Under the pieces are notes generated by a model. The model was not told the DNA's origin and did not search any database. It saw nothing but the letters and a program-made list of their open reading frames with translations. A stretch of DNA of 10,114 bases from an uncultured Oscillospiraceae bacterium (lineage in GTDB: Bacteria; Bacillota; Clostridia; Oscillospirales; Oscillospiraceae): positions 1 through 10,114 of the forward strand of contig CAKTKV010000048.1 of assembly GCA_934572355.1 (NCBI GenBank), read 5' to 3'. Shown piece after piece: positions 1 to 5,584 of the stretch; positions within the stretch are counted from its first letter, which is position 1; each line of letters begins with the position of its first letter. A program made the translations under genes and the position numbers.

Positions 1-22
1 AATTTACCATAGTTAACACTTT

Positions 23-151
23 TGCGACAACAGAATTTTGTCGAACAACCAAGAATATTTGTTGACATAATATTGCACATTGGTATTTATTTCAAGTGAT
101 TTCGACAAGTTGGTATGATGTTTTTTAGAAAATGCGTCGAAATTTGTCGAA
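23..151. promoter_or_regulatory. Cluster of Spo0A-box-like heptamers
   Basis: Seen: exact TGTCGAA at 39-45 and 145-151 on the plus strand and at 101-107 on the minus strand (plus reads TTCGACA). One-mismatch copies lie at 135-141 (CGTCGAA) and 23-29 (minus strand, TGTCGCA). Known: TGTCGAA is the core box bound by the sporulation/transition regulator Spo0A in Bacillus and Clostridia. The box at 101-107 sits 5 bases upstream of the -35 of a leftward promoter, the arrangement of Spo0A-activated sigma-A promoters. Inference: a regulator of this type acts on a gene beyond the left edge. Another regulator with a similar site is possible. Confidence 0.45.
67..95 (-). promoter_or_regulatory. Leftward sigma-A-type promoter
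   Basis: On the minus strand, -35 TTGAAA (90-95) and -10 TATTAT (67-72) are separated by exactly 17 bases, each one mismatch from consensus. Transcription would start near position 60 and leave the window leftward, so the target gene is not visible. Spo0A-like boxes flank it on both sides. Confidence 0.55.
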
Positions 152-184
152 TTACCATATTATTCCAAAAGCAGTTCTGAAAGT

Positions 185-213
185 GCCGCGCCGCAATAAT
201 AATGCAGCGCGGC
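185..213. repeat. GC-rich inverted repeat, possible weak terminator of the leftward operon
   Basis: GCCGCGC (185-191) pairs with GCGCGGC (207-213). After one C/A mismatch the stem continues as GCA/TGC around the AT-only loop ATAATAA. On the minus strand it is followed by ACTTTCAG, which is a poor U-tract, so termination is only a possibility. It lies beyond the hairpin array downstream of the DUF4956 gene. Confidence 0.4.
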
Positions 214-227
214 CAAAACTTATAATA

Positions 228-369
228 TGTCCCGAAGGGACACCGCATCCGTCTGCAAAGCAGACGATTTCATCCAAGCGGAGCTTGGATTTCATACGCC
301 GCAGGCGTATTTCATCCGACCGTTGGTCGGATTTCATTGTGACATTTCCGCGGGAGCGAAAGTGTCACA
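228..369. repeat. Tandem array of short triloop hairpins plus one longer imperfect hairpin
   Basis: Five perfect inverted repeats, each with a 3-base loop, follow one another: 228-242 (TGTCCC stem, loop GAA), 250-266 (CGTCTGC, AAA), 272-290 (ATCCAAGC, GGA), 294-310 (ATACGCC, GCA) and 314-332 (ATCCGACC, GTT). Loop centres fall at 235, 258, 281, 302 and 323, a spacing of 21-23 bases. The last three are separated by TTC (GAA on the minus strand). A sixth, longer hairpin spans 338-369 (TGTGACA/TGTCACA, then TTTC/GAAA after a bulge) and covers the stop codon of the DUF4956 gene. The stems differ in sequence while the format is constant, so this is a structural repeat and not a copied sequence. It lies in the 3' region of the leftward operon transcript; its function is unknown to me. 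Confidence 0.8.
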
Positions 370-1027
370 TCATGTCCCTGTCGGCTTCGCGGCCGCAGCT
401 GACGGTGAGATTCCCGTTGCGGCAGCGCAGCGCGTCGATAAAGTCCTTGCTTATATCCTTGCCGCGCAAACGGATGTTATAGGTCAGCTCATAGAGTGTG
501 CCCATGTTGGTGGTGCGCACGCGGATAAGCTCATGCTCCAGCGTGTACTCATCGAGCAGGTCGTCAAACAGTCCGTCGTAGTCGAGATTTTCGGGGATGG
601 TTATCTTGAGCTGACGCTCGGCGGGACTGTTCTGCCCGAAACGGAAGCGCTCAAGCAGCAGCAGAAACAGCGAGATTATCACGAAGAACAGCCCCGCGAT
701 AGCGACATAGCCCATCCCGCAGGCAAGGCCGAGCGCGACGGAGAAGAACAGCCCCGTGATCTCTTTCGCGCTGCCGGGCACACTGCGGAAGCGCACCAGC
801 GCGAAGGTGCCGGCGACGGCAAGCCCCGCGCCGATGTTGCCGTTCACGAGCATGATTATGAGCGCGACAACGGGCGGCAGCATTGCCAGCGACAGCGTGA
901 GCGAGCCGGTGTGATGCCCGTGCGCGGTGAAAACGAGCGCCGTGAGCACTCCGAGCGTGAGCGAGGAAAAGATGCAGATAAGAAAGCTTTGCAGGGTGAT
1001 GCTTTCGGTAATGACGCTGTTAAGCAA
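365..1027 (-). CDS. DUF4956 family membrane protein
   Basis: The 220-residue protein has an N-terminal membrane half (about residues 10-125, roughly four hydrophobic segments) and a soluble C-terminal half (about 135-220). The membrane half carries the family-typical stretch ALVRFRSVPGSAKEI near residues 76-90, between membrane segments. Start: TTG at 1027, preceded 9 bases upstream by GGAG (1037-1040); the resulting N-terminus MLNSVITESITLQSFLIC resembles the family start. It overlaps the stop of the VTC-domain gene by 8 bases, so translation is probably coupled. Known: DUF4956 proteins are often encoded beside VTC-type polyphosphate polymerase domain genes; their molecular function is not established. 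Inference: a membrane partner of the VTC-like enzyme. The TGA stop lies inside a hairpin (338-369). Confidence 0.88.
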   Translation of the reverse strand: MLNSVITESITLQSFLICIFSSLTLGVLTALVFTAHGHHTGSLTLSLAMLPPVVALIIMLVNGNIGAGLAVAGTFALVRFRSVPGSAKEITGLFFSVALGLACGMGYVAIAGLFFVIISLFLLLLERFRFGQNSPAERQLKITIPENLDYDGLFDDLLDEYTLEHELIRVRTTNMGTLYELTYNIRLRGKDISKDFIDALRCRNGNLTVSCGREADRDMM

Positions 1028-1742
1028 TTGTGATCACTCCATCGAAATATTTTTGTACAAGCCCGGACTTATAGCAATTGCCGTATTTTGAAAAGCCGGT
1101 CGGGAACACCTCAAGGCGGCTGAGCATGTCAGCAAGCCATAGCGGGGCGGCGTCCGGTATCTTTATCTCCATGAGCACCTGCCCGTCACCGAGCAACGGC
1201 GTGCCGTGCGTGCCGGCGCAGAGGCTCAGCTCCTCCTCGCGCCAGCGGATATCACGGTCGAAGGTGAAGCGCAGCTCCTGTGCGTCGTCGGCGACGTAGG
1301 CCTCGCGGTCACAGGCGATGAATATCTTCGGCATCGGCTCGTGCATGCTCAGGAACCAATCGATCTCCCGGCAGACCTGGCCGTCTTCCGGCGCGTGGGA
1401 GCGCCCGGAGAGCCACGCCTCGGCGCGCTCCGCGGTCGTCTGCACGCGGCGCTTGTAGACCGTACCCTTGAACTTTTTCTTGAGCTCGACGAACACCGCG
1501 CCGTCAGGCGCGGGTACGCCGTAGCTGCGCACCCTGAGCTTTTCCTTGTATATCGGAGCCTCTATCGAGCGGCGGATAAGCTCATAATCGCCGCTGTCGT
1601 AATATACGCTGCACACGGTGCTGCGGAAATATTCGTCCGGGACGAGCCGCGGGGAAAGCTCCACCCACAGCGCCTCATAGCGCTCGGGAGAGAGCAGGTA
1701 TTTCTTTTCGTTTCTTTTGAAGGTCAGCCTTGTGTTCTTCAT
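1020..1742 (-). CDS. VTC-domain (polyphosphate polymerase-like) protein
   Basis: The 240-residue protein matches the CYTH-related VTC domain that in yeast Vtc4 makes polyphosphate from ATP. The tunnel-lining charged motifs are visible in order: FKRNEKKYLL (about 8-17), YKEKLRVRSYG (about 67-77), VFVELKKKFKG (about 84-94) with YKRRV just after, then ACDREAY, FTFDRDIRW, LMEIKIP and a C-terminal FSKYGNCY. The basic and acidic residues expected at the active site are kept, so it looks intact. Start: ATG at 1742, overlapping the CotH-like stop as ATGA. An in-frame ATG at 1829 would add 29 residues encoded inside the upstream gene and gives a low-complexity Arg-rich tail, so I reject it. The local SD is weak (GGGAG about 8-12 bases upstream), which suggests coupling. 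Whether the bacterial enzyme makes polyphosphate in this organism is inference. Confidence 0.88.
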   Translation of the reverse strand: MKNTRLTFKRNEKKYLLSPERYEALWVELSPRLVPDEYFRSTVCSVYYDSGDYELIRRSIEAPIYKEKLRVRSYGVPAPDGAVFVELKKKFKGTVYKRRVQTTAERAEAWLSGRSHAPEDGQVCREIDWFLSMHEPMPKIFIACDREAYVADDAQELRFTFDRDIRWREEELSLCAGTHGTPLLGDGQVLMEIKIPDAAPLWLADMLSRLEVFPTGFSKYGNCYKSGLVQKYFDGVITIA

Positions 1743-4171
1743 GCGCCGTCGATGCTCCCAAAGTAATGGCTGCGTTCGCTGTCGCTCAGATCGAAGGCGA
1801 AGCAGAGCGCATCGATGTTCTGCTGGCACCAGTCGCGGTCGTCAACGAGGTAAAGGAGCTGCTCAATGTTCCATTCCCAACGGCTGCGAGTCTTGCCGTA
1901 GCGCGCAAGGTCACGGTCGACCTCGCCGGAGATCTCCTCGGCCATTGCGTTTATCTCGTTTATCACAGCCTTATTTGAGAGCTTATCGCTCAGAAGCTCC
2001 GCCGCGCGGGTGAGGAAGCGATCCTTAAATTCGGCGTTCTCCATGAGCGGATACGCGAGGGAGGACACTTGAATATGCTCCAGTCCGTACTCGCTCAGGA
2101 GGTTTGTGTACATCGCGCCTGGCGTGGCAAAGGTCGCATCAAGGTCGTAGAACATGAAGTGCCACTTGCCGTCTGCATCAGCCGAGCGGCAGTAGCGGAG
2201 GTTCCCGCTCGTGACGTCGGTATTCGCGCAGAAGCCTTCCATTATCAGCCAGTCGGTGAGGCTGTCCATGTCTACGAGCGACGCGAGGTGCTTGTAGTTT
2301 TCGTCGAGGCTCAGGTCGTTCATGTAGGAAAAGCGGATGATCTGGTCGTAGAACTCCGTGCCGTACTCGGCGGGGGCCTCAACGACCTCGACGCTGTCGG
2401 GATCGACCCCGGCGATAGAGGCGTAGAGGTACTTGTTTGCCTTCTCCTTGAGCGTGTATATGCCGCTGTATTCGCCGTTTACATACAGCACGCAGAAGAT
2501 ACTGCGCTGGTTTATAACGTCCATGTCCGCCTTCTCGCACAGGCTCTGGCTCAGCTCGTTGCGGATGATGGCCTGTTCCTGATCCTGACCGGCGCGCAGC
2601 AGCAGATTTGTAAATTCCGTAACGCCCCCGCCGAAGATGTCATACTGAAGCGTCTCCTGACCGTAGGAGCCGCGGAAGCGCAGCGACATGTTTTTCTTTG
2701 ACAGGACCAAGCTCGTCTCACCGTTGAGGGAGACGCCGCAGGGCGCGGTGAAGCTGCCGCTGTCGCGGTAAAGGGAGACGCTTGCGGGAAGCTCAACGCC
2801 TTTTGCCCGGCCGTTATACATCTGTGAAAACTCGGTAACGTCCTCAGAGACAAGGCTGACGACGGGCAGGCTGTGCCCCTCGTTGACGATATAGCTCAGC
2901 ACGAGCGTGCGGCTGGGCAGCGCGCCCTTCTCGAAGCAGACGGCCTTGACAACGCCGGTGGAGCTGACGGTCAAAGCGCCAGTGTATTCGGGACTGCTCT
3001 CTGTCGGTGCCGAGCCGTCGAGCGTGTAGCGGATGGCGCCGGAGCCGGACAGCTCAACGGTCACTCCGTCGACCCCGTCAAAGACGCCGTCGGGCGTAAG
3101 ATTCACCGGCTTTGCCGACACGCGGCGTGCGCCGTTTGTGTTTGCCTTGCTGGGGCTGGGATTCGCGAAATAGAACCAGCCGTTTTCACCGTCCATGCGG
3201 CCGAAGCTGCACTCATAAGGAATGTCGCGCAGAGCCGCGAAGTCGACGATCTCCTCGCCGCGGCTCAGGTAGAGCTGCTCGCATGAGGAATCGAGCGAGA
3301 AGGAAGCGAGGTTTTGCACGCCCGTGTCACTGCTCTCCGCACCGCAGAGGATAATGAACGTCTCGCCCGGAGCGAGGGTGGAGTCAGGCATGGCGTACTT
3401 GCCGAGATCCTTTAAGCTGTCGGACAGGTAATAGCCCGAGAGCGAGAGGGGCGAACCGGAAATGTTTTTGAGCTCGACCCAGTCGCAGTAGCCGAACGTG
3501 CGGTCAGAATAGGTCTTGGTGTTTGCGACCATGACCTCGCTTATAACAAGTGCGTCCGCGGGAGCAAGGGTTTCCTGAAAGGCTTCATAGCCAGCAGAGC
3601 TGTTTTCAAAGCCGGGCGTCGGGTATAGGGACTGCGCCCATTCGCCGTCAGTGCCGAGAGCCATGGAGACGTCGGCCTCCGTCCCGCCGCACGCGGCTTG
3701 GGCGGAAACGCCGCCGGAGGGGGAGAGCAGATAAACCGTTTCATCCCCGGAGAGGGAGAAATTCGTGTGGAGTTCACCGTCTGCCTTGTCCTTACCGGAG
3801 GCAAAGACGAGGAGATATTCCCCCGGCTCTATCGTGACATCCGGGAAAGCCCAGCCCGGATCACCGGACTTGTCTGATATGCGCCAGCCGCCGAGACTGA
3901 CAGCCTTGTTTGACACGTTATGCAGCTCTATCCAGTCGGAGAAGTCTCCGTCCTCGTCACGTACTACGGCACGGTTTTTCTCCATAAGCTCGCTGATGAC
4001 GATGCTGCCGTCCGCGTCCGTGCGCGGCGCGGCAGCGGATGCGAAGGGACTGACCGCCGCGGTTTCCTCCGCGGGGGATGCGGGTGATGCATATATGTAC
4101 ACGGCTGCGATGACCGCCGCCGCAACGACAAGCGCGATGATGAGGATTATCTTTCTTTCCCTGCTGCCCAT
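1739..4171 (-). CDS. Membrane-anchored CotH-kinase family protein with two lamin-tail domains
   Basis: 810 residues, first gene of the leftward operon. A single N-terminal hydrophobic segment (about 7-28) acts as signal anchor, followed by an Ala/Pro/Ser linker, so the bulk is extracytoplasmic. Domains in order: lamin-tail domain 1 (about 57-186, start IVISEL, core DWIELHN), lamin-tail domain 2 (about 207-343, ALVISEV, DWVELKN), a small beta domain resembling the chitobiase C-terminal type (about 366-428, IRYTLDGSAPTESSPEY), and a CotH domain (about 435-780). CotH landmarks are VNGEYSGIYTLKEKANKYL and FMFYDLDATF with the DLD acidic motif near 676-678. Known: CotH of Bacillus is an atypical protein kinase of spore coat proteins; lamin-tail fusions occur on many bacterial surface proteins. 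Substrate here is unknown. An ATG four codons upstream (4183) is less likely because the best SD lies between the two ATGs. Confidence 0.9.
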   Translation of the reverse strand: MGSRERKIILIIALVVAAAVIAAVYIYASPASPAEETAAVSPFASAAAPRTDADGSIVISELMEKNRAVVRDEDGDFSDWIELHNVSNKAVSLGGWRISDKSGDPGWAFPDVTIEPGEYLLVFASGKDKADGELHTNFSLSGDETVYLLSPSGGVSAQAACGGTEADVSMALGTDGEWAQSLYPTPGFENSSAGYEAFQETLAPADALVISEVMVANTKTYSDRTFGYCDWVELKNISGSPLSLSGYYLSDSLKDLGKYAMPDSTLAPGETFIILCGAESSDTGVQNLASFSLDSSCEQLYLSRGEEIVDFAALRDIPYECSFGRMDGENGWFYFANPSPSKANTNGARRVSAKPVNLTPDGVFDGVDGVTVELSGSGAIRYTLDGSAPTESSPEYTGALTVSSTGVVKAVCFEKGALPSRTLVLSYIVNEGHSLPVVSLVSEDVTEFSQMYNGRAKGVELPASVSLYRDSGSFTAPCGVSLNGETSLVLSKKNMSLRFRGSYGQETLQYDIFGGGVTEFTNLLLRAGQDQEQAIIRNELSQSLCEKADMDVINQRSIFCVLYVNGEYSGIYTLKEKANKYLYASIAGVDPDSVEVVEAPAEYGTEFYDQIIRFSYMNDLSLDENYKHLASLVDMDSLTDWLIMEGFCANTDVTSGNLRYCRSADADGKWHFMFYDLDATFATPGAMYTNLLSEYGLEHIQVSSLAYPLMENAEFKDRFLTRAAELLSDKLSNKAVINEINAMAEEISGEVDRDLARYGKTRSRWEWNIEQLLYLVDDRDWCQQNIDALCFAFDLSDSERSHYFGSIDGA

Positions 4172-4174
4172 TTG

Positions 4175-4181
4175 TTCCTCC
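4175..4181 (-). promoter_or_regulatory. Ribosome binding site deciding the CotH-like start
   Basis: The minus strand reads GGAGGAA here, 5 bases between GGAGG and the ATG at 4171. The alternative ATG at 4183 has its second codon inside this site and only a weak purine stretch upstream. The shorter protein is therefore preferred. Confidence 0.75.
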
Positions 4182-4217
4182 ATGGTCTGCTCTTCTATAG
4201 GGATAAAATATCAATAT

Positions 4218-4247
4218 ATTATACTTCCGAAACGGGCTCTGTGTCAA
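4218..4247 (-). promoter_or_regulatory. Consensus sigma-A promoter of the CotH-VTC-DUF4956 operon
   Basis: On the minus strand, TTGACA (4242-4247) and TATAAT (4218-4223) are both perfect and separated by 18 bases. Start of transcription is expected near 4211, giving a leader of about 40 bases before the ATG at 4171. Confidence 0.85.
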
Positions 4248-4262
4248 TCTGAATAAAGCCAC

Positions 4263-4291
4263 TTGCAAAGCATGAAAATTTGGGATAGAAT
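4263..4291 (+). promoter_or_regulatory. Promoter of xpt
   Basis: TTGCAA (4263-4268), 17 bases, TAGAAT (4286-4291). The expected leader of about 58 bases up to the ATG at 4356 is too short for a purine riboswitch, and none of its conserved segments is present. It diverges from the CotH-operon promoter, with the two -35 boxes 15 bases apart. Confidence 0.65.
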
Positions 4292-4355
4292 ACACGACAT
4301 GTTTATACACGCAGTTACTTATTCCGGCACGAAATTTTGAGCGGAGGGACATGAC

Positions 4356-4925
4356 ATGGAGCTTCTTGAACAGAGAATACTGACTGACGGAAAGGTGTTG
4401 CCCGGCGGGATACTCAAGGTGGACGGCTTCCTCAACCATCAAATAGACCCGCAGCTGCTGTATGAGATGGCGCTTGAGTTTAAGCGCCTGTATGACGGCG
4501 CGGGCATAAACAAGATCCTGACCATCGAGGCCTCCGGCATAGCCATGGCCGCGATGACGGGCTATGTGTTCTCCTGCCCGCTGGTCTTTGCCAAGAAGAG
4601 CAAGACGAAGAATATATCGAACGATGTCTACTCTGTCGAGGTCGCGTCCTTCACGCACGGTAACACCAACACTGTCGTCGTTTCCAAGGAGTATCTGTCG
4701 GATAAGGACAGGGTGCTGATCGTTGACGATTTCCTCGCGACCGGCGCTGCACTCGTCGGGCTCAAGGCGCTCGTCGAGCAGGCCGGCGGCGTCGTGGTCG
4801 GCGCGGGCATCGCGGTGGAAAAGGTCTTTCAGGGCGGCGGCGATATGCTGCGCTCGCAGGGGCTGCGCGTCGAGTCGCTTGCGAAGATCTCCTCAATGGA
4901 CGATCACGGCCTCAAATTCTGCTGA
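4356..4925 (+). CDS. xpt: Xanthine phosphoribosyltransferase
   Basis: The 189-residue length is usual for Xpt. It transfers the phosphoribosyl group of PRPP to xanthine, giving XMP, in cytoplasmic purine salvage. The PRPP-binding loop is VLIVDDFLATGAA (120-132), with the two acidic residues and the ATG turn. The N-terminal MELLEQRIL..DGKVLPGGILKVDGFLNHQIDP segment and the KKSKTKNISNDVYS region (about 80-93) are characteristic of Xpt and set it apart from adenine or hypoxanthine enzymes. SD GGAGGG (4343-4348) sits 7 bases before the ATG; an ATG at 4351 is too close to the SD and out of frame. It stands alone in its transcript, with no pbuX-type permease after it, but the importer for purines lies just downstream under guanine-riboswitch control. 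No clear terminator follows the stop codon. Confidence 0.96.
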   Translation: MELLEQRILTDGKVLPGGILKVDGFLNHQIDPQLLYEMALEFKRLYDGAGINKILTIEASGIAMAAMTGYVFSCPLVFAKKSKTKNISNDVYSVEVASFTHGNTNTVVVSKEYLSDKDRVLIVDDFLATGAALVGLKALVEQAGGVVVGAGIAVEKVFQGGGDMLRSQGLRVESLAKISSMDDHGLKFC

Positions 4926-4946
4926 GGATAAAAACACCGCCCCGGC

Positions 4947-4975
4947 TTGACATAGAGCGGAGCGGAAGGTATAAT
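4947..4975 (+). promoter_or_regulatory. Perfect consensus promoter of a short RNA (candidate antitoxin)
   Basis: TTGACA (4947-4952), 17 bases, TATAAT (4970-4975): both hexamers and the spacing are ideal. No ribosome binding site with an ORF follows on the plus strand for several hundred bases, so it seems to drive a non-coding RNA starting near 4982. It points at the 3' end of the small ORF 5049-5129 on the other strand. Confidence 0.85.
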
Positions 4976-4981
4976 AAGCAT

Positions 4982-5078
4982 GAAAAGGGCGCTGCGACAA
5001 GCGGTCAGCTCTTTCAAGTTACAAGGTTATAGCGAAGCTACAAGATCGTCACTTGGCGGAGTGGCGATCTTGCTTTAT
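4982..5078 (+). ncRNA. Putative antisense small RNA, candidate type I antitoxin
   Basis: Inferred from the consensus promoter just upstream and a 13-bp hairpin at its end (5041-5072). It would be about 95-100 bases long. Its 3' part (5049 on) is complementary to the last codons and stop of the 26-codon ORF on the minus strand, and the rest to that gene's probable 3' untranslated region. Internal short stems are possible: GAC/GTC with GCT/AGC (4991-5009) and TAGC/GCTA (5030-5040). Neither end is proven. I do not recognise it as SRP RNA, 6S, tmRNA or RNase P RNA. Confidence 0.5.
5041..5078 (+). terminator. Strong hairpin at end of the small RNA
   Basis: CAAGATCGTCACT (5041-5053) pairs along its full length with AGTGGCGATCTTG (5060-5072), one pair being U-G, around the loop TGGCGG; CTTTATCC follows. 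The U-tract is poor, so it may terminate inefficiently or mainly protect the 3' end. On the minus strand the same sequence forms a stem with one A/C mismatch, and it contains the stop codon of the small ORF. Confidence 0.5.
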
Positions 5079-5129
5079 CCTCACAGTTACTATCAAACCG
5101 AAAATATGTAACGTTATGATGATAGGCAT
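5049..5129 (-). CDS. Small hydrophobic peptide, candidate type I toxin
   Basis: The 26-codon ORF begins MPIIITLHIFGLIVTV and ends RIKQDRHSAK: a hydrophobic stretch at about 3-16, then a basic tail. This is the layout of membrane-acting type I toxins. Start: ATG at 5129, preceded by GGGGGTGA (5136-5143 on the plus strand) with 6 bases between, a near-perfect Shine-Dalgarno that is hard to explain otherwise. That site can be closed in a hairpin (5137-5152). Its 3' end is overlapped by the convergent small RNA from the promoter at 4947. A longer ORF in another minus-strand frame covers the region but has no such start signal. I have no family match for it. Alternative: a small membrane regulatory peptide, or a chance ORF. 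Confidence 0.55.
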   Translation of the reverse strand: MPIIITLHIFGLIVTVRIKQDRHSAK

Positions 5130-5135
5130 TATGCT

Positions 5136-5152
5136 TCACCCCCTCTCGGGTG
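5136..5152 (-). promoter_or_regulatory. Shine-Dalgarno sequestering hairpin of the small ORF
   Basis: On the minus-strand RNA, CACCC (5148-5152) pairs with GGGUG (5137-5141) around GAGAGG, burying most of the SD GGGGGUGA. Further upstream in the same leader, GGTAC/GTACC around a six-base homopolymer loop (5187-5202) and a GGT/ACC plus GCTG/CAGC pairing (5152-5184) suggest a heavily folded 5' leader, as in many type I toxin mRNAs. Confidence 0.5.
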
Positions 5153-5208
5153 GTGTAGCTGACCGCCTGCCGTTGTGCAGCACCCCGGTACAAAAAAGTA
5201 CCATCATT

Positions 5209-5237
5209 AAAATACCATATTTTCCGGCAAATTACAA
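5209..5237 (-). promoter_or_regulatory. Possible promoter of the small-peptide mRNA
   Basis: On the minus strand, TTGTAA (5232-5237), 17 bases, TATTTT (5209-5214); each hexamer matches four of six consensus positions. Start would be near 5202, giving a leader of about 70 bases. A TATATTAT sequence a little further upstream (plus-strand 5239-5246) is an alternative -10 but has no convincing -35. Confidence 0.35.
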
Positions 5238-5318
5238 GATAATATACCTTGAGCCGCACTTGTGCAGCATTGACAAATTGCAGCGTCGAAAAATGTCAAA
5301 ATCGTAGAAAAACCATAC

Positions 5319-5347
5319 TTGACTTTTTGGCGCGCGGCTGTTAGCAT
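5319..5347 (+). promoter_or_regulatory. Promoter of the riboswitch-controlled transporter operon
   Basis: TTGACT (5319-5324), 17 bases, TAGCAT (5342-5347). A start near 5354 puts the riboswitch aptamer about 20 bases into the transcript and gives a leader of about 230 bases before the binding-protein gene. Confidence 0.65.
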
Positions 5348-5374
5348 AAAGGCACAAACCAATTGAATACCGCT

Positions 5375-5441
5375 TCGATATATAGCAAATGATATGGATT
5401 TGAAGTTTCTACCCGGACGCCGTAAATGACCGGACTATCGA
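5375..5441 (+). ncRNA. Purine riboswitch aptamer, guanine class
   Basis: All parts of the aptamer are present. P1 is TCGATA/TATCGA (5375-5380/5436-5441). P2 is CAAAT/ATTTG, capped by the conserved loop GATATGG. J2/3 is AGTTTCTACC. P3 is CCGG-C/G-CCGG, capped by GCCGTAAAT, whose CC can pair with the GG of loop 2. The specificity base just before the 3' P1 strand (5435) is C, as in guanine/hypoxanthine-sensing members, while adenine sensors have U. Binding should stabilise P1 and act on the downstream terminator. A deviation toward a relative such as 2'-deoxyguanosine sensing cannot be excluded from one sequence, but the J2/3 core is the standard one. Confidence 0.95.
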
Positions 5442-5498
5442 TGTTGAGCTTCGGCTCACCGCTTCTATAGCGGTGGGTTGATGTGTGCTTTGCATCGG
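5438..5498 (+). promoter_or_regulatory. Putative antiterminator of the riboswitch
   Basis: Bases 5438-5444 (TCGATGT), which include the 3' strand of P1, can pair with 5492-5498 (GCATCGG), which is the 5' arm of the terminator, giving 7 pairs with two G-U. The intervening RNA folds into two independent hairpins: TGAGC/GCTCA with a C(UUCG)G tetraloop (5445-5458) and CCGC/GCGG (5459-5473). The antiterminator would then be a multibranch structure, excluded when guanine locks P1. This is an OFF switch. A further short hairpin ACCGC-AAT-GCGGT (5533-5545) lies between the terminator and the ribosome binding site. Confidence 0.6.
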
Positions 5499-5523
5499 CA
5501 GTGAAAACGGCCGGTGCATTTTT
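5491..5523 (+). terminator. Riboswitch-controlled intrinsic terminator
   Basis: TGCATCGGC (5491-5499) pairs with GCCGGTGCA (5510-5518), nine pairs including one U-G, followed directly by TTTTT (5519-5523). It lies between the aptamer and the coding sequence, and its 5' arm overlaps the putative antiterminator. Confidence 0.85.
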
Positions 5524-5584
5524 CGTATCTTCACCGCAATGCGGTTTAGATAAATTATAAAAAATTATCGAGGAGACTGAACAA

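Noticed and set aside
228..332. CRISPR array
   Set aside because: The units have a period of 21-23 bases with differing stems and 3-base loops; there is no conserved repeat with unique spacers and no cas gene in the window.
227..1033. Plus-strand ORF of 268 codons across the hairpin array and DUF4956 gene
   Set aside because: Its start lies in the hairpin array with no SD, and the product is a charged low-complexity shadow of the DUF4956 gene.
4292..4355. Purine riboswitch in front of xpt, as in Bacillus
   Set aside because: The leader is only about 58 bases and lacks the conserved J2/3 and loop sequences found at 5375-5441.
4983..5009. Terminator of the small-peptide mRNA on the minus strand (GCTGAC/GTC-AGC stem then TTTT)
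   Set aside because: The stem is short and bulged; it would fit well as the end of the toxin transcript but is not strong enough to annotate.
5038..5259. 73-codon minus-strand ORF covering the candidate toxin region in another frame
   Set aside because: It has no Shine-Dalgarno at its start, and would initiate within the predicted promoter region; the 26-codon frame has the only strong ribosome binding site here.
5173..5269. 10-bp direct repeat TTGTGCAGCA at 5173-5182 and 5260-5269
   Set aside because: Two copies only, 87 bases apart, with no flanking element; it may be chance or part of the leader structure of the small peptide gene.
5284..5300. Spo0A-like sites upstream of the transporter promoter (CGTCGAA, TGTCAAA)
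   Set aside because: Only mismatched copies occur and spacing to the promoter is not the usual one; too weak to call.
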